From contig NZ_FQZO01000011.1 in NCBI RefSeq assembly GCF_900142075.1, positions 1 to 64,000 of the forward strand: DNA of 64,000 nt, in the 5' to 3' direction. This document shows positions 32,876-41,940 of the stretch, piece after piece (positions within the stretch are counted from its first letter, which is position 1; each line of letters opens with the position of its first letter). Under the pieces are notes generated by a model. That model saw nothing but the letters and a program-made list of their open reading frames with translations, was not told the origin of the DNA and did no database searches. Made by a program: the position numbers and the translations under genes. The DNA comes from Clostridium amylolyticum (lineage in GTDB: Bacteria; Bacillota; Clostridia; Clostridiales; Clostridiaceae).

Positions 32876-34453
32876 TTATTCTGTAAAGTAAAGCTTGGAA
32901 AGGTCTCTAAACATGAAGATTGGAACTGTTTCCGCTTCTTTAACTCCACCTATACGCTTGTCTACAGCTATTATAGATTTTGGGTAAGCTATAGGGTACA
33001 GTGGAAGACCTTCAGCTAGTTGTTTTTGGATATTAGTGTATATTTCTGCTCTTTTCGTCTTGTCTGTTTCTACTATGCCTTTGTTCCAAAGCTCATCTAT
33101 CTTTGTATCACTAAAGGAACCATAGTTGTTAGGGTTTCCTGAAAGGAATAATGGTCTATAGGAATCAGGTTCGCTTCCCATAACATATCCGTTAAAGGCA
33201 AGATCAAAGTCTTTATTTTCTTTTGGTTTAGTAAGCTTTTGATAGAAAGCGGATCTTTCCATAGGCATAAGATCTATGGTTATTCCTATTTCTTTAAGGC
33301 TTTGCTGAACTATAAGAGCTTGAGCTTCCATATCTTTTTTGGAGTTTATGTAAGCTAGCTTTAATTTAACATTGCTTACACCGGCTTTATTTAAAAGTTC
33401 TTTTGCTTTATTTATATCTTGATCAAATTTATTTACATCCTTAGTTTGATATAAGGTATCAGGAGTAAATACTGAATAAGCTTTTTCAGCGTTTTCATCA
33501 GAAATATAAGCTGCTTTTACTAGTTCATCTTTATTTATAGCATATGCTATAGCTTGACGAACTTCTAATTTTTTAAGTACCTCATTATTTTGGTTATACA
33601 CCATGTTGTTTAGCATACCTTCAATATAGGTATATACACTAAGTTTTGAATCCTTCTTAAACTTCTCTGCATCCTTTGGCTCTATGTATTTAACGGAAAT
33701 TTCTCCATTTTGGAGAGCTACATTAGAGGAGTTAGGATCTGGAAGTACTCTGTATACTACACTATCTAGGTGAGGTTTTCCACCAAAGTAATCATCATTT
33801 TTTACAAGGGTTACACTTTCACCCTTTTTAGCTTCCTTAAATTTGAAAGGTCCTGAACCAATAGGAGTTTCATTTTTGCTGCTTTTTGCAATATCTGCTT
33901 CCCCTTCAAATATGTGTTTTGGAAGAGGTGATATCTGACTTATAGCAGAGACAAAGGCCATAGTAACGGTAGGAAGCTTAAACTCTAAGGTTAAATCATC
34001 CACTTTCTTATATTGCACAAGCTTGTCACCTATAACTAAATAATCTCTAAGGAATGAGTTTTGTTTTTCATCCATGATTTTATCCAAGGTAAACATAAGA
34101 TCATCCGCAGTAATAGCTTTTCCATCATGCCATTTTAAATCCTTTTTTAACTTTAAAGTATAAGTAAGGAAATCTTCAGAAGCTTTAAAGCTTTCCGCAA
34201 GATAGTATTTAATCTCACTGCCTTCTACAATAAATAAAGGGGAAAACAATGTGTTATTTATAGTCATAGTAGTTCTGTCATTACCATATAGGGGATTTAA
34301 TACTGCTGGGTCTGAGCCCACAGCCATTATAAAGGTACCGCCTTCTTTTTTTCCTCCCTGAGCTTTGCCTTCCTTTGAAGACTTGCTTCCGCAGCCTGCT
34401 GCAAAAATAAGTGAAACTGCTAATATAGAGGCAATTATCTTTTTAGATTTCAT
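32876..34453 (-). CDS. Peptide-binding lipoprotein (SBP family 5, DppA/OppA-like)
   Basis: A 525-aa extracellular substrate-binding protein with a lipoprotein signal (KIIASILAVSLIFAAGCGS; Cys about 20). The SBP-5 body has GGTFIMAVGSDPAVLNPLYG, LKKDLKWHDGKAITADDLMF and SGPFKFKEAKKGESVTLVKNDDYFGG. It binds peptides or a related ligand for the two permeases downstream. ATG 34453 follows AAGGAGG; upstream in-frame starts lack a ribosome site. It has a good promoter. No ATPase is encoded with it. Confidence 0.93.
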   Translation of the reverse strand: MKSKKIIASILAVSLIFAAGCGSKSSKEGKAQGGKKEGGTFIMAVGSDPAVLNPLYGNDRTTMTINNTLFSPLFIVEGSEIKYYLAESFKASEDFLTYTLKLKKDLKWHDGKAITADDLMFTLDKIMDEKQNSFLRDYLVIGDKLVQYKKVDDLTLEFKLPTVTMAFVSAISQISPLPKHIFEGEADIAKSSKNETPIGSGPFKFKEAKKGESVTLVKNDDYFGGKPHLDSVVYRVLPDPNSSNVALQNGEISVKYIEPKDAEKFKKDSKLSVYTYIEGMLNNMVYNQNNEVLKKLEVRQAIAYAINKDELVKAAYISDENAEKAYSVFTPDTLYQTKDVNKFDQDINKAKELLNKAGVSNVKLKLAYINSKKDMEAQALIVQQSLKEIGITIDLMPMERSAFYQKLTKPKENKDFDLAFNGYVMGSEPDSYRPLFLSGNPNNYGSFSDTKIDELWNKGIVETDKTKRAEIYTNIQKQLAEGLPLYPIAYPKSIIAVDKRIGGVKEAETVPIFMFRDLSKLYFTE

Positions 34454-34517
34454 AAAAATCCTCCTTGAATTAAAATTACACATTATTAATCTATGATTAT
34501 AGAATATATGCATTTTA

Positions 34518-34546
34518 ATTATAATGTGTCCACGAAAGGGTATCAA
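34518..34546 (-). promoter_or_regulatory. Promoter of the peptide-transport operon
   Basis: On the minus strand TTGATA (34541-34546) and TATAAT (34518-34523) are separated by 17 bp, about 65 bases before the start codon. TTGACA at 34555-34560 is too far away to pair with the same -10. Confidence 0.75.
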
Positions 34547-34788
34547 ATAGGCATTGTCAATAGATAAGCATTATTCTATTAGGCATAGTAATAGTAATAT
34601 TCATTATAATTAAGGCAGTTATATTTTTGTTAAAAATTAAGAGGAAATATATGGAATATATTTCTTAATTTCATGCTAATCTTCATATAATTTATGGTAT
34701 GATATATTCTAATAGAGTACTAATGGCTTGTATCATGTAACATTTATTAGATATAGAAGAATATTAATTTTGGAAAGGTGGAATTTAA

Positions 34789-35994
34789 TTGGAAAGAAAA
34801 ATGACCTTGAAATATGCTGCCTTGCAGGGGAGTTATTGGATGACTTTTTGTTCTATAGTGGTGTATTCCTCAGTTTTTTTGCTTTCCAGGGAATTTTCTG
34901 CTAGCCAAATTGGTATCTTAATAGCTTGGGCAAATATTTTTTCCGTGGTGTTGCAGCCAATTATCGCAGGATTTGCGGATAAATCTAATAAGATAACCAT
35001 ACAAAGACTGGCGGTTTTAATTGCCCTAGGAGGCTTGGCTCCTTTGGGGATTATACTTTTTATACCTAACGTTAAGCTTGTAGTAGCAGGCCTTTTCATT
35101 ATAGTTATCACCGCAGTAGGTATTTTAATGCCCTTGATTAATGGAATCAGCGTTTATTATGAAAATAAGGGATATAATATTAATTTTGGACTAGCAAGAG
35201 GTATAGGCTCCTTGTCCTTTGCGGTAGCCTCTTATATTTTAGGTTACCTAATAAAGAAGCAGGGAGAAAATATTATTTTAGTAGCAGCCATGATTTTATT
35301 TGCATTTATGATTTTAATGCTGAATATGTTCAAAATAAAGAATGTTGATAGTTCTCCAGAGCAGAAAAAAAGCCCTGTGAAGAGTAAAGACAAATATTTC
35401 TTCCAGGAATATAAGATGTTTTCATTATTACTTTTAGGAGTTGTATTTCTTTTTGCCTTCCACAATATGATAAATACCTATCTTGTGCAGATAATTACCC
35501 ATGTGGGAGGAGATAGCAAAGATATGGGGATCTCCCTTGCCATTGCAGCCCTTTGTGAGCTTCCTGCTATGTTCTTATTTTCAAAGGTAGTAAAGAAAAT
35601 CAGCGCTGATAAGCTGTTGAAGCTTTCAGGAATATTCTTTACTATAAAGTCTGTGGCCTTCTATTTCGCCCATAGTGTAGTTATGATTCATCTAAGTCAG
35701 CTGCTTCAAGTACTATCCTTTGCACTTTATATCCCAGCTTCAGTGTACTATGCTAATCAGGTTATGAAGGAAGAAGATAAAATTAAGGGGCAAGCCTTAT
35801 TTACTGCGGCTCTCACTGCAGGAGGAATGGTAGGAAACCTTTTAGGGGGATACCTTATAGATTATAAGGGAGTTTCCACTATGCTTTTATGGTGCATTGC
35901 ATTTTCCACAGCAGGAATGATAATATTCTTCTTTTCTGCAAGGAAAGTGGGAAATTATGAGCTTAATGAAGCAAAAGGAGAATATATTTCATAA
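34789..35994 (+). CDS. MFS transporter (12 TM, LacY/nucleoside-symporter-like branch)
   Basis: A 401-aa integral membrane protein with 12 predicted helices and a central charged loop near residues 180-205. It has MFS features such as GFADKSNKITIQR after TM2 and GNLLGGYLIDYKG near TM11. The substrate is unknown. TTG 34789 is favoured because AAGGTGG lies eight bases upstream, whereas ATG 34801 is too far from a ribosome site. A 12-bp terminator lies about 100 bases downstream. The 335 bases before it contain the divergent peptide-transport promoter and no gene. Confidence 0.82.
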   Translation: MERKMTLKYAALQGSYWMTFCSIVVYSSVFLLSREFSASQIGILIAWANIFSVVLQPIIAGFADKSNKITIQRLAVLIALGGLAPLGIILFIPNVKLVVAGLFIIVITAVGILMPLINGISVYYENKGYNINFGLARGIGSLSFAVASYILGYLIKKQGENIILVAAMILFAFMILMLNMFKIKNVDSSPEQKKSPVKSKDKYFFQEYKMFSLLLLGVVFLFAFHNMINTYLVQIITHVGGDSKDMGISLAIAALCELPAMFLFSKVVKKISADKLLKLSGIFFTIKSVAFYFAHSVVMIHLSQLLQVLSFALYIPASVYYANQVMKEEDKIKGQALFTAALTAGGMVGNLLGGYLIDYKGVSTMLLWCIAFSTAGMIIFFFSARKVGNYELNEAKGEYIS

Positions 35995-36092
35995 GACTAC
36001 TTTTACAAATACTTATTTACTCAAAAATAAGTAATATACAGCTTTGAGCAAATTTTTTGCTTTTTTGTGCATTACACAAATTTCATATATCT

Positions 36093-36126
36093 AAATAGCT
36101 TGACTTATAGGTCAGGCTATTTTTTA
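36093..36126 (+). terminator. Terminator after the MFS gene
   Basis: AAATAGCTTGAC pairs over 12 bp (one G-T pair) with GTCAGGCTATTT around TTATAG and is followed by a T-run. Confidence 0.88.
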
Positions 36127-36242
36127 TGCTGAAAATTATTGAAAGGTATATAGCTCTCAACCAAGTAAGAATCTAATTAATAGCATATCAAATACTTTTT
36201 TGCCACAAGTAAGGGGAAAGATAATGAACTTTATAGGCATGA

Positions 36243-36258
36243 TGTAAACGTATATAAT
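36243..36258 (+). promoter_or_regulatory. Candidate cre (CcpA) site overlapping the -10 of the PTS operon
   Basis: TGTAAACGTATATA (36243-36256) fits most of the catabolite-responsive consensus, and TATAAT (36253-36258) overlaps its end. It lies 48 bases before the transaldolase start. Repression in glucose would fit a PTS sugar operon. Confidence 0.5.
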
Positions 36259-36305
36259 CAAGATACAAACAAGGAACAAACAGCTTACATAGGAGGAATG
36301 ATGTA

Positions 36306-37022
36306 ATGAATATAAAAGATTTAAAAGTAAAAATATTTGCAGACGGTGCTGACTTAAAAGGCATGTTAGAGGAATATAACAAAGGTATAGTAAGCGGATT
36401 TACTACAAACCCTTCACTAATGAAAAAAGCTGGAATAAAAGATTATAAAGCTTTTGCTAAAGAAGTTTTAGGAAAGATAACTGATATGCCAGTATCCTTT
36501 GAAGTTTTTTCTGATGACTTAGAAACCATGGAAAAGGAAGCAAGAATAATCGGAAGTTTAGGAGATAACGTTTATATTAAAATTCCTGTAACTAACACTA
36601 AAGGAGAATCTACAGTACCTCTTATAGAGAAACTTTCACAAGAAGGATATCATCTTAATGTAACAGCAATTTTTACAGTGGAACAAGTACAAGCTGTAGT
36701 GGATGCTTTTAAACCAGGAGTTAAAAACATAGTTTCAGTATTTGCGGGAAGAATAGCAGATACAGGAGCAAATCCTATAGAAATAATGAAAAAATCCAGT
36801 GAAATCTGCAAAAAGGTTGAAGGAGTAGAACTTCTTTGGGCAAGTTGCAGGGAAGTTTATAATATAATAGAAGCCGATGAATGTGGATGTGAAATTATCA
36901 CAGTAACCAACGATGTACTTGGAAGATTAGATAATATAGGAAAAGACCTAGGAGAATACTCCTTGGAAACTGTAAGAGGATTCTTCAAAGATGCATCCAG
37001 CTTAGGATTTTCAGTACTTTAA
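36306..37022 (+). CDS. Transaldolase-family protein (fructose-6-phosphate aldolase-like)
   Basis: A 238-aa short transaldolase-type TIM barrel with the Schiff-base lysine in DNVYIKIPVTN (K92). Family motifs IFADGADLKGM, GFTTNPSLM, LNVTAIFTVEQ and VSVFAGRIADTG are clear. It would make or break a C-C bond of a sugar phosphate. The ATG is preceded by AGGAGG. It is the first gene of an operon with ascorbate-family PTS genes, so it probably acts on the phosphorylated product of that PTS. Confidence 0.9.
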   Translation: MNIKDLKVKIFADGADLKGMLEEYNKGIVSGFTTNPSLMKKAGIKDYKAFAKEVLGKITDMPVSFEVFSDDLETMEKEARIIGSLGDNVYIKIPVTNTKGESTVPLIEKLSQEGYHLNVTAIFTVEQVQAVVDAFKPGVKNIVSVFAGRIADTGANPIEIMKKSSEICKKVEGVELLWASCREVYNIIEADECGCEIITVTNDVLGRLDNIGKDLGEYSLETVRGFFKDASSLGFSVL

Positions 37023-37046
37023 GGGAACCAGAGGGGCGTGAACAGT

Positions 37047-37499
37047 ATGCTTAAGGAATTATTAAATGAAAAAACAGTGGAAGTAAAGGTTAAAGCACAA
37101 GACTGGAAAGATGCAGTTAAAATTGGTGGAGAATTATTAGAAAAGGACGGGAAGATAGAACATAGATATATAGAAGCTATGGTGGAAACCGTTAATAAGA
37201 TAGGAGCATATATAGTAATTGCCCCAGGGCTAGCAATGCCTCACGCAAGACCAGAATGTGGAGCTAAAGAAATAGGGATGAGTTTAATAACTTTAGAAAA
37301 TCCAGTACCTTTTGGAAATGAAGAATATGATCCAGTAGATTTAGTTATACTATTTTGTGCCGTAGATAACTCTTCACATATCAAGCTTTTAGCGGAATTT
37401 ATGGAGCTTATAGAAGATGAAGACTTTTTAAGTACTGCAAGAAGCGCTGACAATAAGACAAGTATTTTAAATTATATACAAAATAAACAATATAGTTAG
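37047..37499 (+). CDS. PTS IIA protein, ascorbate (UlaC/SgaA) family
   Basis: A 150-aa IIA with the phosphorylated His in GLAMPHARPE. It accepts phosphate from HPr and passes it to the IIB encoded next. ATG 37047 is preferred, ten bases after GAGGGG; GTG 37038 lies directly on the site. It closely resembles the C-terminal IIA domain of the regulator at 39288, which suggests duplication. Confidence 0.9.
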   Translation: MLKELLNEKTVEVKVKAQDWKDAVKIGGELLEKDGKIEHRYIEAMVETVNKIGAYIVIAPGLAMPHARPECGAKEIGMSLITLENPVPFGNEEYDPVDLVILFCAVDNSSHIKLLAEFMELIEDEDFLSTARSADNKTSILNYIQNKQYS

Positions 37500-37509
37500 G
37501 AGGGATATT

Positions 37510-37791
37510 ATGAAAATATTAACAGTATGCGGAAACGGTATAGGAAGCAGCTTGATGCTGGCTATGAAGGTAGAAGAAATCTGCAAAGAAAACGGCATCA
37601 ATGCTACAGTAGAATCTACAGATTTCAACTCAGCTCAAGGTAAGAAAGCAGACCTTATAGTTACTGTAAAAGAACTGGCTATTCAGTTTGAAGGCATGGA
37701 CGTAGCAGTGGTTAGAAGTTATGTGAATAAAAAGAAAATCGCTGAAGATGTGCTAGACATAATTAAAAATAAATATGAAAAAATTAAATAG
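37510..37791 (+). CDS. PTS IIB protein, ascorbate (UlaB/SgaB) family
   Basis: A 93-aa IIB. The phosphocysteine loop CGNGIGSSLM is at residues 7-16. It carries phosphate from IIA to the incoming sugar. It has AGGAGGG before the ATG and lies between IIA (10-nt gap) and IIC (11-nt gap). Confidence 0.92.
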   Translation: MKILTVCGNGIGSSLMLAMKVEEICKENGINATVESTDFNSAQGKKADLIVTVKELAIQFEGMDVAVVRSYVNKKKIAEDVLDIIKNKYEKIK

Positions 37792-37802
37792 GGGGAAATA
37801 AT

Positions 37803-39167
37803 ATGGTAGCAATACTTGAATTTTTACGTGACGTTCTTAAACAACCTGCATTATTAATGGGTCTTATGGCTCTTGTAGGACTTATAGCTCTTAAAAAGCC
37901 AGCTCATAAAATTATGACAGGTACTCTTAAGCCTATATTAGGATATATAATGCTAGGTGCAGGTGCTGACTTTATAGTAAATAACCTTGATCCTCTAGGA
38001 AAGATGATAGAACACGGTTTTCATATTAATGGTGTAGTTCCAAACAATGAAGCTATAGTTTCAGTGGCTCAAAAGCTTCTTGGAGTAGAAACTATGTCAA
38101 TTCTAGTAGTAGGACTTTTAGTTAATATAGTTATTGCTAGATTTACAAAATATAAATATATATTCTTAACAGGACATCATAGCTTTTTCATGGCTTGCTT
38201 ACTTTCAGCAGTATTAGGAACTTCAGGCATGAAGGGAACAGAACTTATTTTAATTGGTGGATTTATATTAGGTGCCTGGAGTGCTATATCACCTGCAATA
38301 GGACAAAGATATACACTTAAAGTAACTGATGGTGATGAAATAGCTATGGGACACTTTGGTAGCTTAGCTTACTACATCTCTTCTTGGGTAGGCGGATTAG
38401 TAGGAAAGCCAGAGGATAGTACAGAGAACATAGAAATCCCAGAACAATGGGGATTCTTAAGAGATACCACTATATCTACAGCCATAACCATGATAGTATT
38501 TTACCTAGTAGCTGCTATAGCTGCAGGTCCAGCTTTCGTATCTACTTTATCAGATGGTACACAACCAATACTATTTGCTATAATGAGTGCATTAAAATTT
38601 GCAGTAGGTGTAACTATAGTTTATAACGGTGTTAGAATGATCCTAGGAGATCTTATCCCAGCTTTCCAAGGAATTGCTACAAAGATTATACCAAATGCTA
38701 TTCCAGCGGTGGACTGTGCAGTATTCTTTACTTATGCTCCAACAGCAGTAGTTATCGGATTTATAAGCTCCTTTATAGGTGGAGTAATAGGGATGGTTAT
38801 ACTAGGAGCCTTAGGCGGAGTACTTATAATACCAGGACTTGTACCTCACTTCTTCTGTGGAGCTACAGCGGGTATTTATGGTAATGCTACAGGAGGAAGA
38901 AGAGGAGCCACTATAGGAGCCTTCGTTAACGGTTTACTTTTAAGCTTTGCCCCAGCGTTATTACTTCCAGTACTTGGATCTATAGGATTCCAAAACACAA
39001 CCTTTGGTGACTTTGACTTTGGAGTGCTTGGAATAGTATTAGGAAAAGCATCCAACATGTTAGGAAAGACAGGTATATTTATAATAGTAGCTGTTATGGT
39101 AGCTGCACTTATAATACCAAACTTCCTTAAAACAAAAGCTAAAGCTATAAACAACATAGAAATGTAA
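37803..39167 (+). CDS. PTS IIC permease, ascorbate (UlaA/SgaT) family
   Basis: A 454-aa membrane permease with about 11 helices and the family motifs ILGYIMLGAGADFIVNNLDPLG, YIFLTGHHSFFMACL, DGDEIAMGHFGSLAYY and LVPHFFCGATAGIYGNATGGRRGA. It transports and phosphorylates the substrate with IIA/IIB. L-ascorbate is the known substrate of the family, but the operon lacks the UlaD/E/F enzymes and has a transaldolase instead, so the substrate is open. Confidence 0.92.
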   Translation: MVAILEFLRDVLKQPALLMGLMALVGLIALKKPAHKIMTGTLKPILGYIMLGAGADFIVNNLDPLGKMIEHGFHINGVVPNNEAIVSVAQKLLGVETMSILVVGLLVNIVIARFTKYKYIFLTGHHSFFMACLLSAVLGTSGMKGTELILIGGFILGAWSAISPAIGQRYTLKVTDGDEIAMGHFGSLAYYISSWVGGLVGKPEDSTENIEIPEQWGFLRDTTISTAITMIVFYLVAAIAAGPAFVSTLSDGTQPILFAIMSALKFAVGVTIVYNGVRMILGDLIPAFQGIATKIIPNAIPAVDCAVFFTYAPTAVVIGFISSFIGGVIGMVILGALGGVLIIPGLVPHFFCGATAGIYGNATGGRRGATIGAFVNGLLLSFAPALLLPVLGSIGFQNTTFGDFDFGVLGIVLGKASNMLGKTGIFIIVAVMVAALIIPNFLKTKAKAINNIEM

Positions 39168-39173
39168 CACATC

Positions 39174-39206
39174 TTGGGGAATTGTATATTTGCAATTCCC
39201 CAATTT
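39174..39206 (+). terminator. Hairpin after the IIC gene
   Basis: TTGGGGAATTG pairs perfectly with CAATTCCCCAA (8-base loop). The T-tract after it is weak, so it may be a partial terminator before the regulator gene. Confidence 0.7.
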
Positions 39207-39287
39207 GCAATATAAAATTTTGCATATCAACGTATAAAAGGTTCTCCTTTTTAATTTATAAAAACCTTTTAAAGAGAAGGTGATATA

Positions 39288-41438
39288 TTGCTTAATAAAA
39301 GAAATTCTAATATATTAAATTTTATTATAAATTCCAAGAATCCAGTTACCACAAAAGAACTAGCAGATAGCTTTCATGTAAGTGAAAGAACTATAAGGTA
39401 TGATCTTGATAATATAGACTATTTTTTAAGTGAAAATAAGCTTGAAGTTTTAGATAGAAAGCCTAGTGTGGGTATATCTTATAAAGTCTCTCCTCAAGAG
39501 CTTAAAAAGATATCCTCGGTTTTTAATGATATAGATAACTATGACTATGCCATGTCTCAAGAAGAAAGAGTGAAATATATTATATGTGAACTCCTTCAAA
39601 ATAACAATTTCATTACCATAGATAAGCTATCAGAAGAACTATCCGTTAGCAAAGGAACTATATTAAAAGATATAGAATTTTGTAAGGAATGGATGGAGAA
39701 AAACAGTTTAAAGCTTAAAAGCATAAGAGGAAAAGGTATGAAAGCAGTAGGTGAAGAGAAGCACCTAAGAAAAGCAGCCACTAAAATATTTGATGAAAGC
39801 TTTGATACCATAGAGCTTCTAGAAGTATTAAAAGAAAATTTCTGCAAAAAAGAAAATACTAATATTAATATATTTATCAATAAGTTATTTAAAGATATAG
39901 ATATAGCCTATATAGAAAAATGTATATCTATTGCAGAGAATCAGATGGAAGCTACTTTTTCCGATGATGCTTTTAATGCACTTTTAATACATTTGGCTAT
40001 TGCAGTAAAGAGGATACAGCTAGGAAAAGATATAATTATGGATAAAGAAGAGCTTAAAGCCTTAAGAAAAATAAAAGAGTTTTCCGTAGCTTCTGCCATA
40101 GCAAAGATGCTGGAAGATAAATTTAATATAATTGTGCCTGAAGAGGAAATAGGATATGTAACCATACATCTCTTAGGAAGCAATGTAACCACTGTGGAAG
40201 AGTTAGATAAGGATAATTGGTTAGAGATAAGAATTATGGCCTCCAAGCTTATTGAAGAAATGGAAAATAACACAGGGTGCTATTTAAAACATGATAAACA
40301 GTTATTTAATGGATTGCTTCAACATTTAAGACCTGCTATTTACAGATTAATTCACGATATAGAAATTAAAAATCCACTTATAGAAGAAATTAAGGAATCT
40401 TATAAAAAAGTGTTTAGTGCTGTAAAAACCTCTATAGGCTTTATTGAAAAAAAGTACTTAAAGGAATTTAGTGATGAAGAAGTAGGGTACTTAACGCTGC
40501 ATTTTCAAGCTTCCATTGAAAATAATAAGGATAAAGATATAAAGAAACCAGATGTATTAGTAGTATGCGCCACGGGCATAGGAACCTCTAAAATGGTATC
40601 TGCAAGGCTTCAAACCTTATTTGATATAAATATAGTAGATACTATTTCTTATAGAGAAGTAGAAAAGGCTTTAGATAAACACTCGGTAGATGTAATTATT
40701 ACCACAGTGCCTCTTAAGTTGAAAGGTATAAGGTGCGTTCAAGTTAATCCATTTTTATCAGAAAAAAATATAAGTGAACTTAACTTAATATTTTCTAAAT
40801 TATATAGCAATAAAAAAGGAAATAGTAAAGATAATGGTAAAGCTAATCTAAATATTGATGAATTAATAGAAGTTATTAAAGGAAGTACCGATATAAACAA
40901 TTTAGATAAGCTAAAAAATGATTTAAAAGAATATTTACAGTTAGGTGTAGGTAAAAAAATACCTGAGGTTAAACCGGATCTTCAAGATATATTAAAAAAA
41001 CAATGCATAGCGCTAAACTTAGAAGCTAAAACCTGGGAAGAGGCAGTTAGGTTAAGCGGTGGGCTTCTATTGAAAAACAACTACATTAAAGAAAGCTATA
41101 TTGATGCCATGGTAAAAACCGTAAAGGAGATGGGACCTTATATAGTGATAGTTCCAGGTATAGCAATGCCCCACGCAAGACCTGAGGACGGAGTTAAAGC
41201 TATTGGTGCCAGCCTGGTAACCTTAAAAGAACCAATAAACTTTGGTGATAGTGAAAATGATCCTGTAAAAGTTATAATAGCCATATGCTCCACAGACCAC
41301 ATAAGTCATATGAAAGCTCTATCTCAACTTATGAAAGTCATGGAAAGCCCGAATTTTTTAGAGAATATATTAAAAGTTCATAGTTCTGAAGGAGTACTAG
41401 AATATATAGAAAATCTAGTGGCTTTCCTTGGCAAATAG
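39288..41438 (+). CDS. PRD-containing transcriptional activator with IIB and IIA domains (MtlR/LicR type)
   Basis: A 716-aa multi-domain regulator. An N-terminal HTH (NSKNPVTTKELADSFHVSERTIRYDLDNI, ~15-45) is followed by a second HTH (ITIDKLSEELSVSKGTILKDI, ~105-125) and two PRDs (~170-400; SDDAFNALLIHLAIAVKRIQ, VPEEEIGYVTIHLLG, NGLLQHLRPAIYRL, SDEEVGYLTLHFQAS). A IIB-like domain follows (VVCATGIGTSKM, ~420-500), then a IIA domain at the end with IAMPHARPEDG. Its activity should be set by PTS phosphorylation. The TTG start follows GAGAAGGTG. It lies downstream of the PTS operon it probably controls. Confidence 0.92.
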   Translation: MLNKRNSNILNFIINSKNPVTTKELADSFHVSERTIRYDLDNIDYFLSENKLEVLDRKPSVGISYKVSPQELKKISSVFNDIDNYDYAMSQEERVKYIICELLQNNNFITIDKLSEELSVSKGTILKDIEFCKEWMEKNSLKLKSIRGKGMKAVGEEKHLRKAATKIFDESFDTIELLEVLKENFCKKENTNINIFINKLFKDIDIAYIEKCISIAENQMEATFSDDAFNALLIHLAIAVKRIQLGKDIIMDKEELKALRKIKEFSVASAIAKMLEDKFNIIVPEEEIGYVTIHLLGSNVTTVEELDKDNWLEIRIMASKLIEEMENNTGCYLKHDKQLFNGLLQHLRPAIYRLIHDIEIKNPLIEEIKESYKKVFSAVKTSIGFIEKKYLKEFSDEEVGYLTLHFQASIENNKDKDIKKPDVLVVCATGIGTSKMVSARLQTLFDINIVDTISYREVEKALDKHSVDVIITTVPLKLKGIRCVQVNPFLSEKNISELNLIFSKLYSNKKGNSKDNGKANLNIDELIEVIKGSTDINNLDKLKNDLKEYLQLGVGKKIPEVKPDLQDILKKQCIALNLEAKTWEEAVRLSGGLLLKNNYIKESYIDAMVKTVKEMGPYIVIVPGIAMPHARPEDGVKAIGASLVTLKEPINFGDSENDPVKVIIAICSTDHISHMKALSQLMKVMESPNFLENILKVHSSEGVLEYIENLVAFLGK

Positions 41439-41539
41439 ATTAAAAATTGCTATGGGATATTTCATTAAAACCATATTGACACCATATATCAAGCCGAGTA
41501 TAATAACTTATGTGTTAATGAATTTTAGCACTAGGTTAT

Positions 41540-41616
41540 GGATCTTTAGCTCAGTTGGTTAGAGCAACCGGCTCATAACCGGTTGGTCCGGGGTTCGAGT
41601 CCCTGAAGGTCCACCA
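41540..41616 (+). tRNA. tRNA with anticodon CAU (elongator Met most likely)
   Basis: A 77-nt cloverleaf: acceptor GGATCTT with AAGGTCC, D arm GCTC/GAGC, anticodon arm ACCGG-CTCATAA-CCGGT and T arm with GGGTTCGAGTCCC. CCA is encoded. A CAU anticodon may be elongator Met or a lysidine-modified Ile tRNA; the arms favour Met, but this was not tested. Confidence 0.92.
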
Positions 41617-41617
41617 T

Positions 41618-41650
41618 AAAAAGTTGCAAACTTACGTTTGCAACTTTTTT
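41618..41650 (+). terminator. Terminator after tRNA-Met
   Basis: AAAAAGTTGCAAAC pairs perfectly with GTTTGCAACTTTTT around TTAC. Confidence 0.92.
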
Positions 41651-41783
41651 AATTTAGAATTTACATTTTAGTGATTATAATATTTTATATTACTATTTTT
41701 CCAGTTTCCTTTTCAACCTTCTAAAAAAAGAATTACCTTTACTAAATAAAGGTACTATACTAAAAATTATTCATATGCAACAT

Positions 41784-41813
41784 AGCTTACTTTAATAAGG
41801 TGAGCTTTTTTTA
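41784..41813 (+). terminator. Isolated terminator-like hairpin
   Basis: AGCTTAC pairs with GTGAGCT (one G-T pair; further pairing of CTTT with AAGG is possible), followed by a T-run. It stands alone in a 290-base region with no gene between tRNA-Met and the next CDS, where I see nothing else apart from a small hairpin, ACCTTTACTAAATAAAGGT at 41735-41753. Confidence 0.55.
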
Positions 41814-41940
41814 TTAAAGCTTTGTTTATATGAATCGTAATAAAAAGATTTACAGCATATCATAACCTATTGTGTAAATATTTTACATATAATAAGATGT
41901 TAATATATCAATTAGGCAATTTAATAAGTGAGGTAAAATT

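Noticed and set aside
34555..34560. TTGACA as -35 of the peptide-transport promoter
   Set aside because: The distance to TATAAT is 31 bp; TTGATA at 34541-34546 gives the proper 17 bp.
41540..41616. tRNA-Ile with lysidine-modified CAU
   Set aside because: It cannot be excluded from the anticodon, but the arms look more like elongator Met, so Met was kept.
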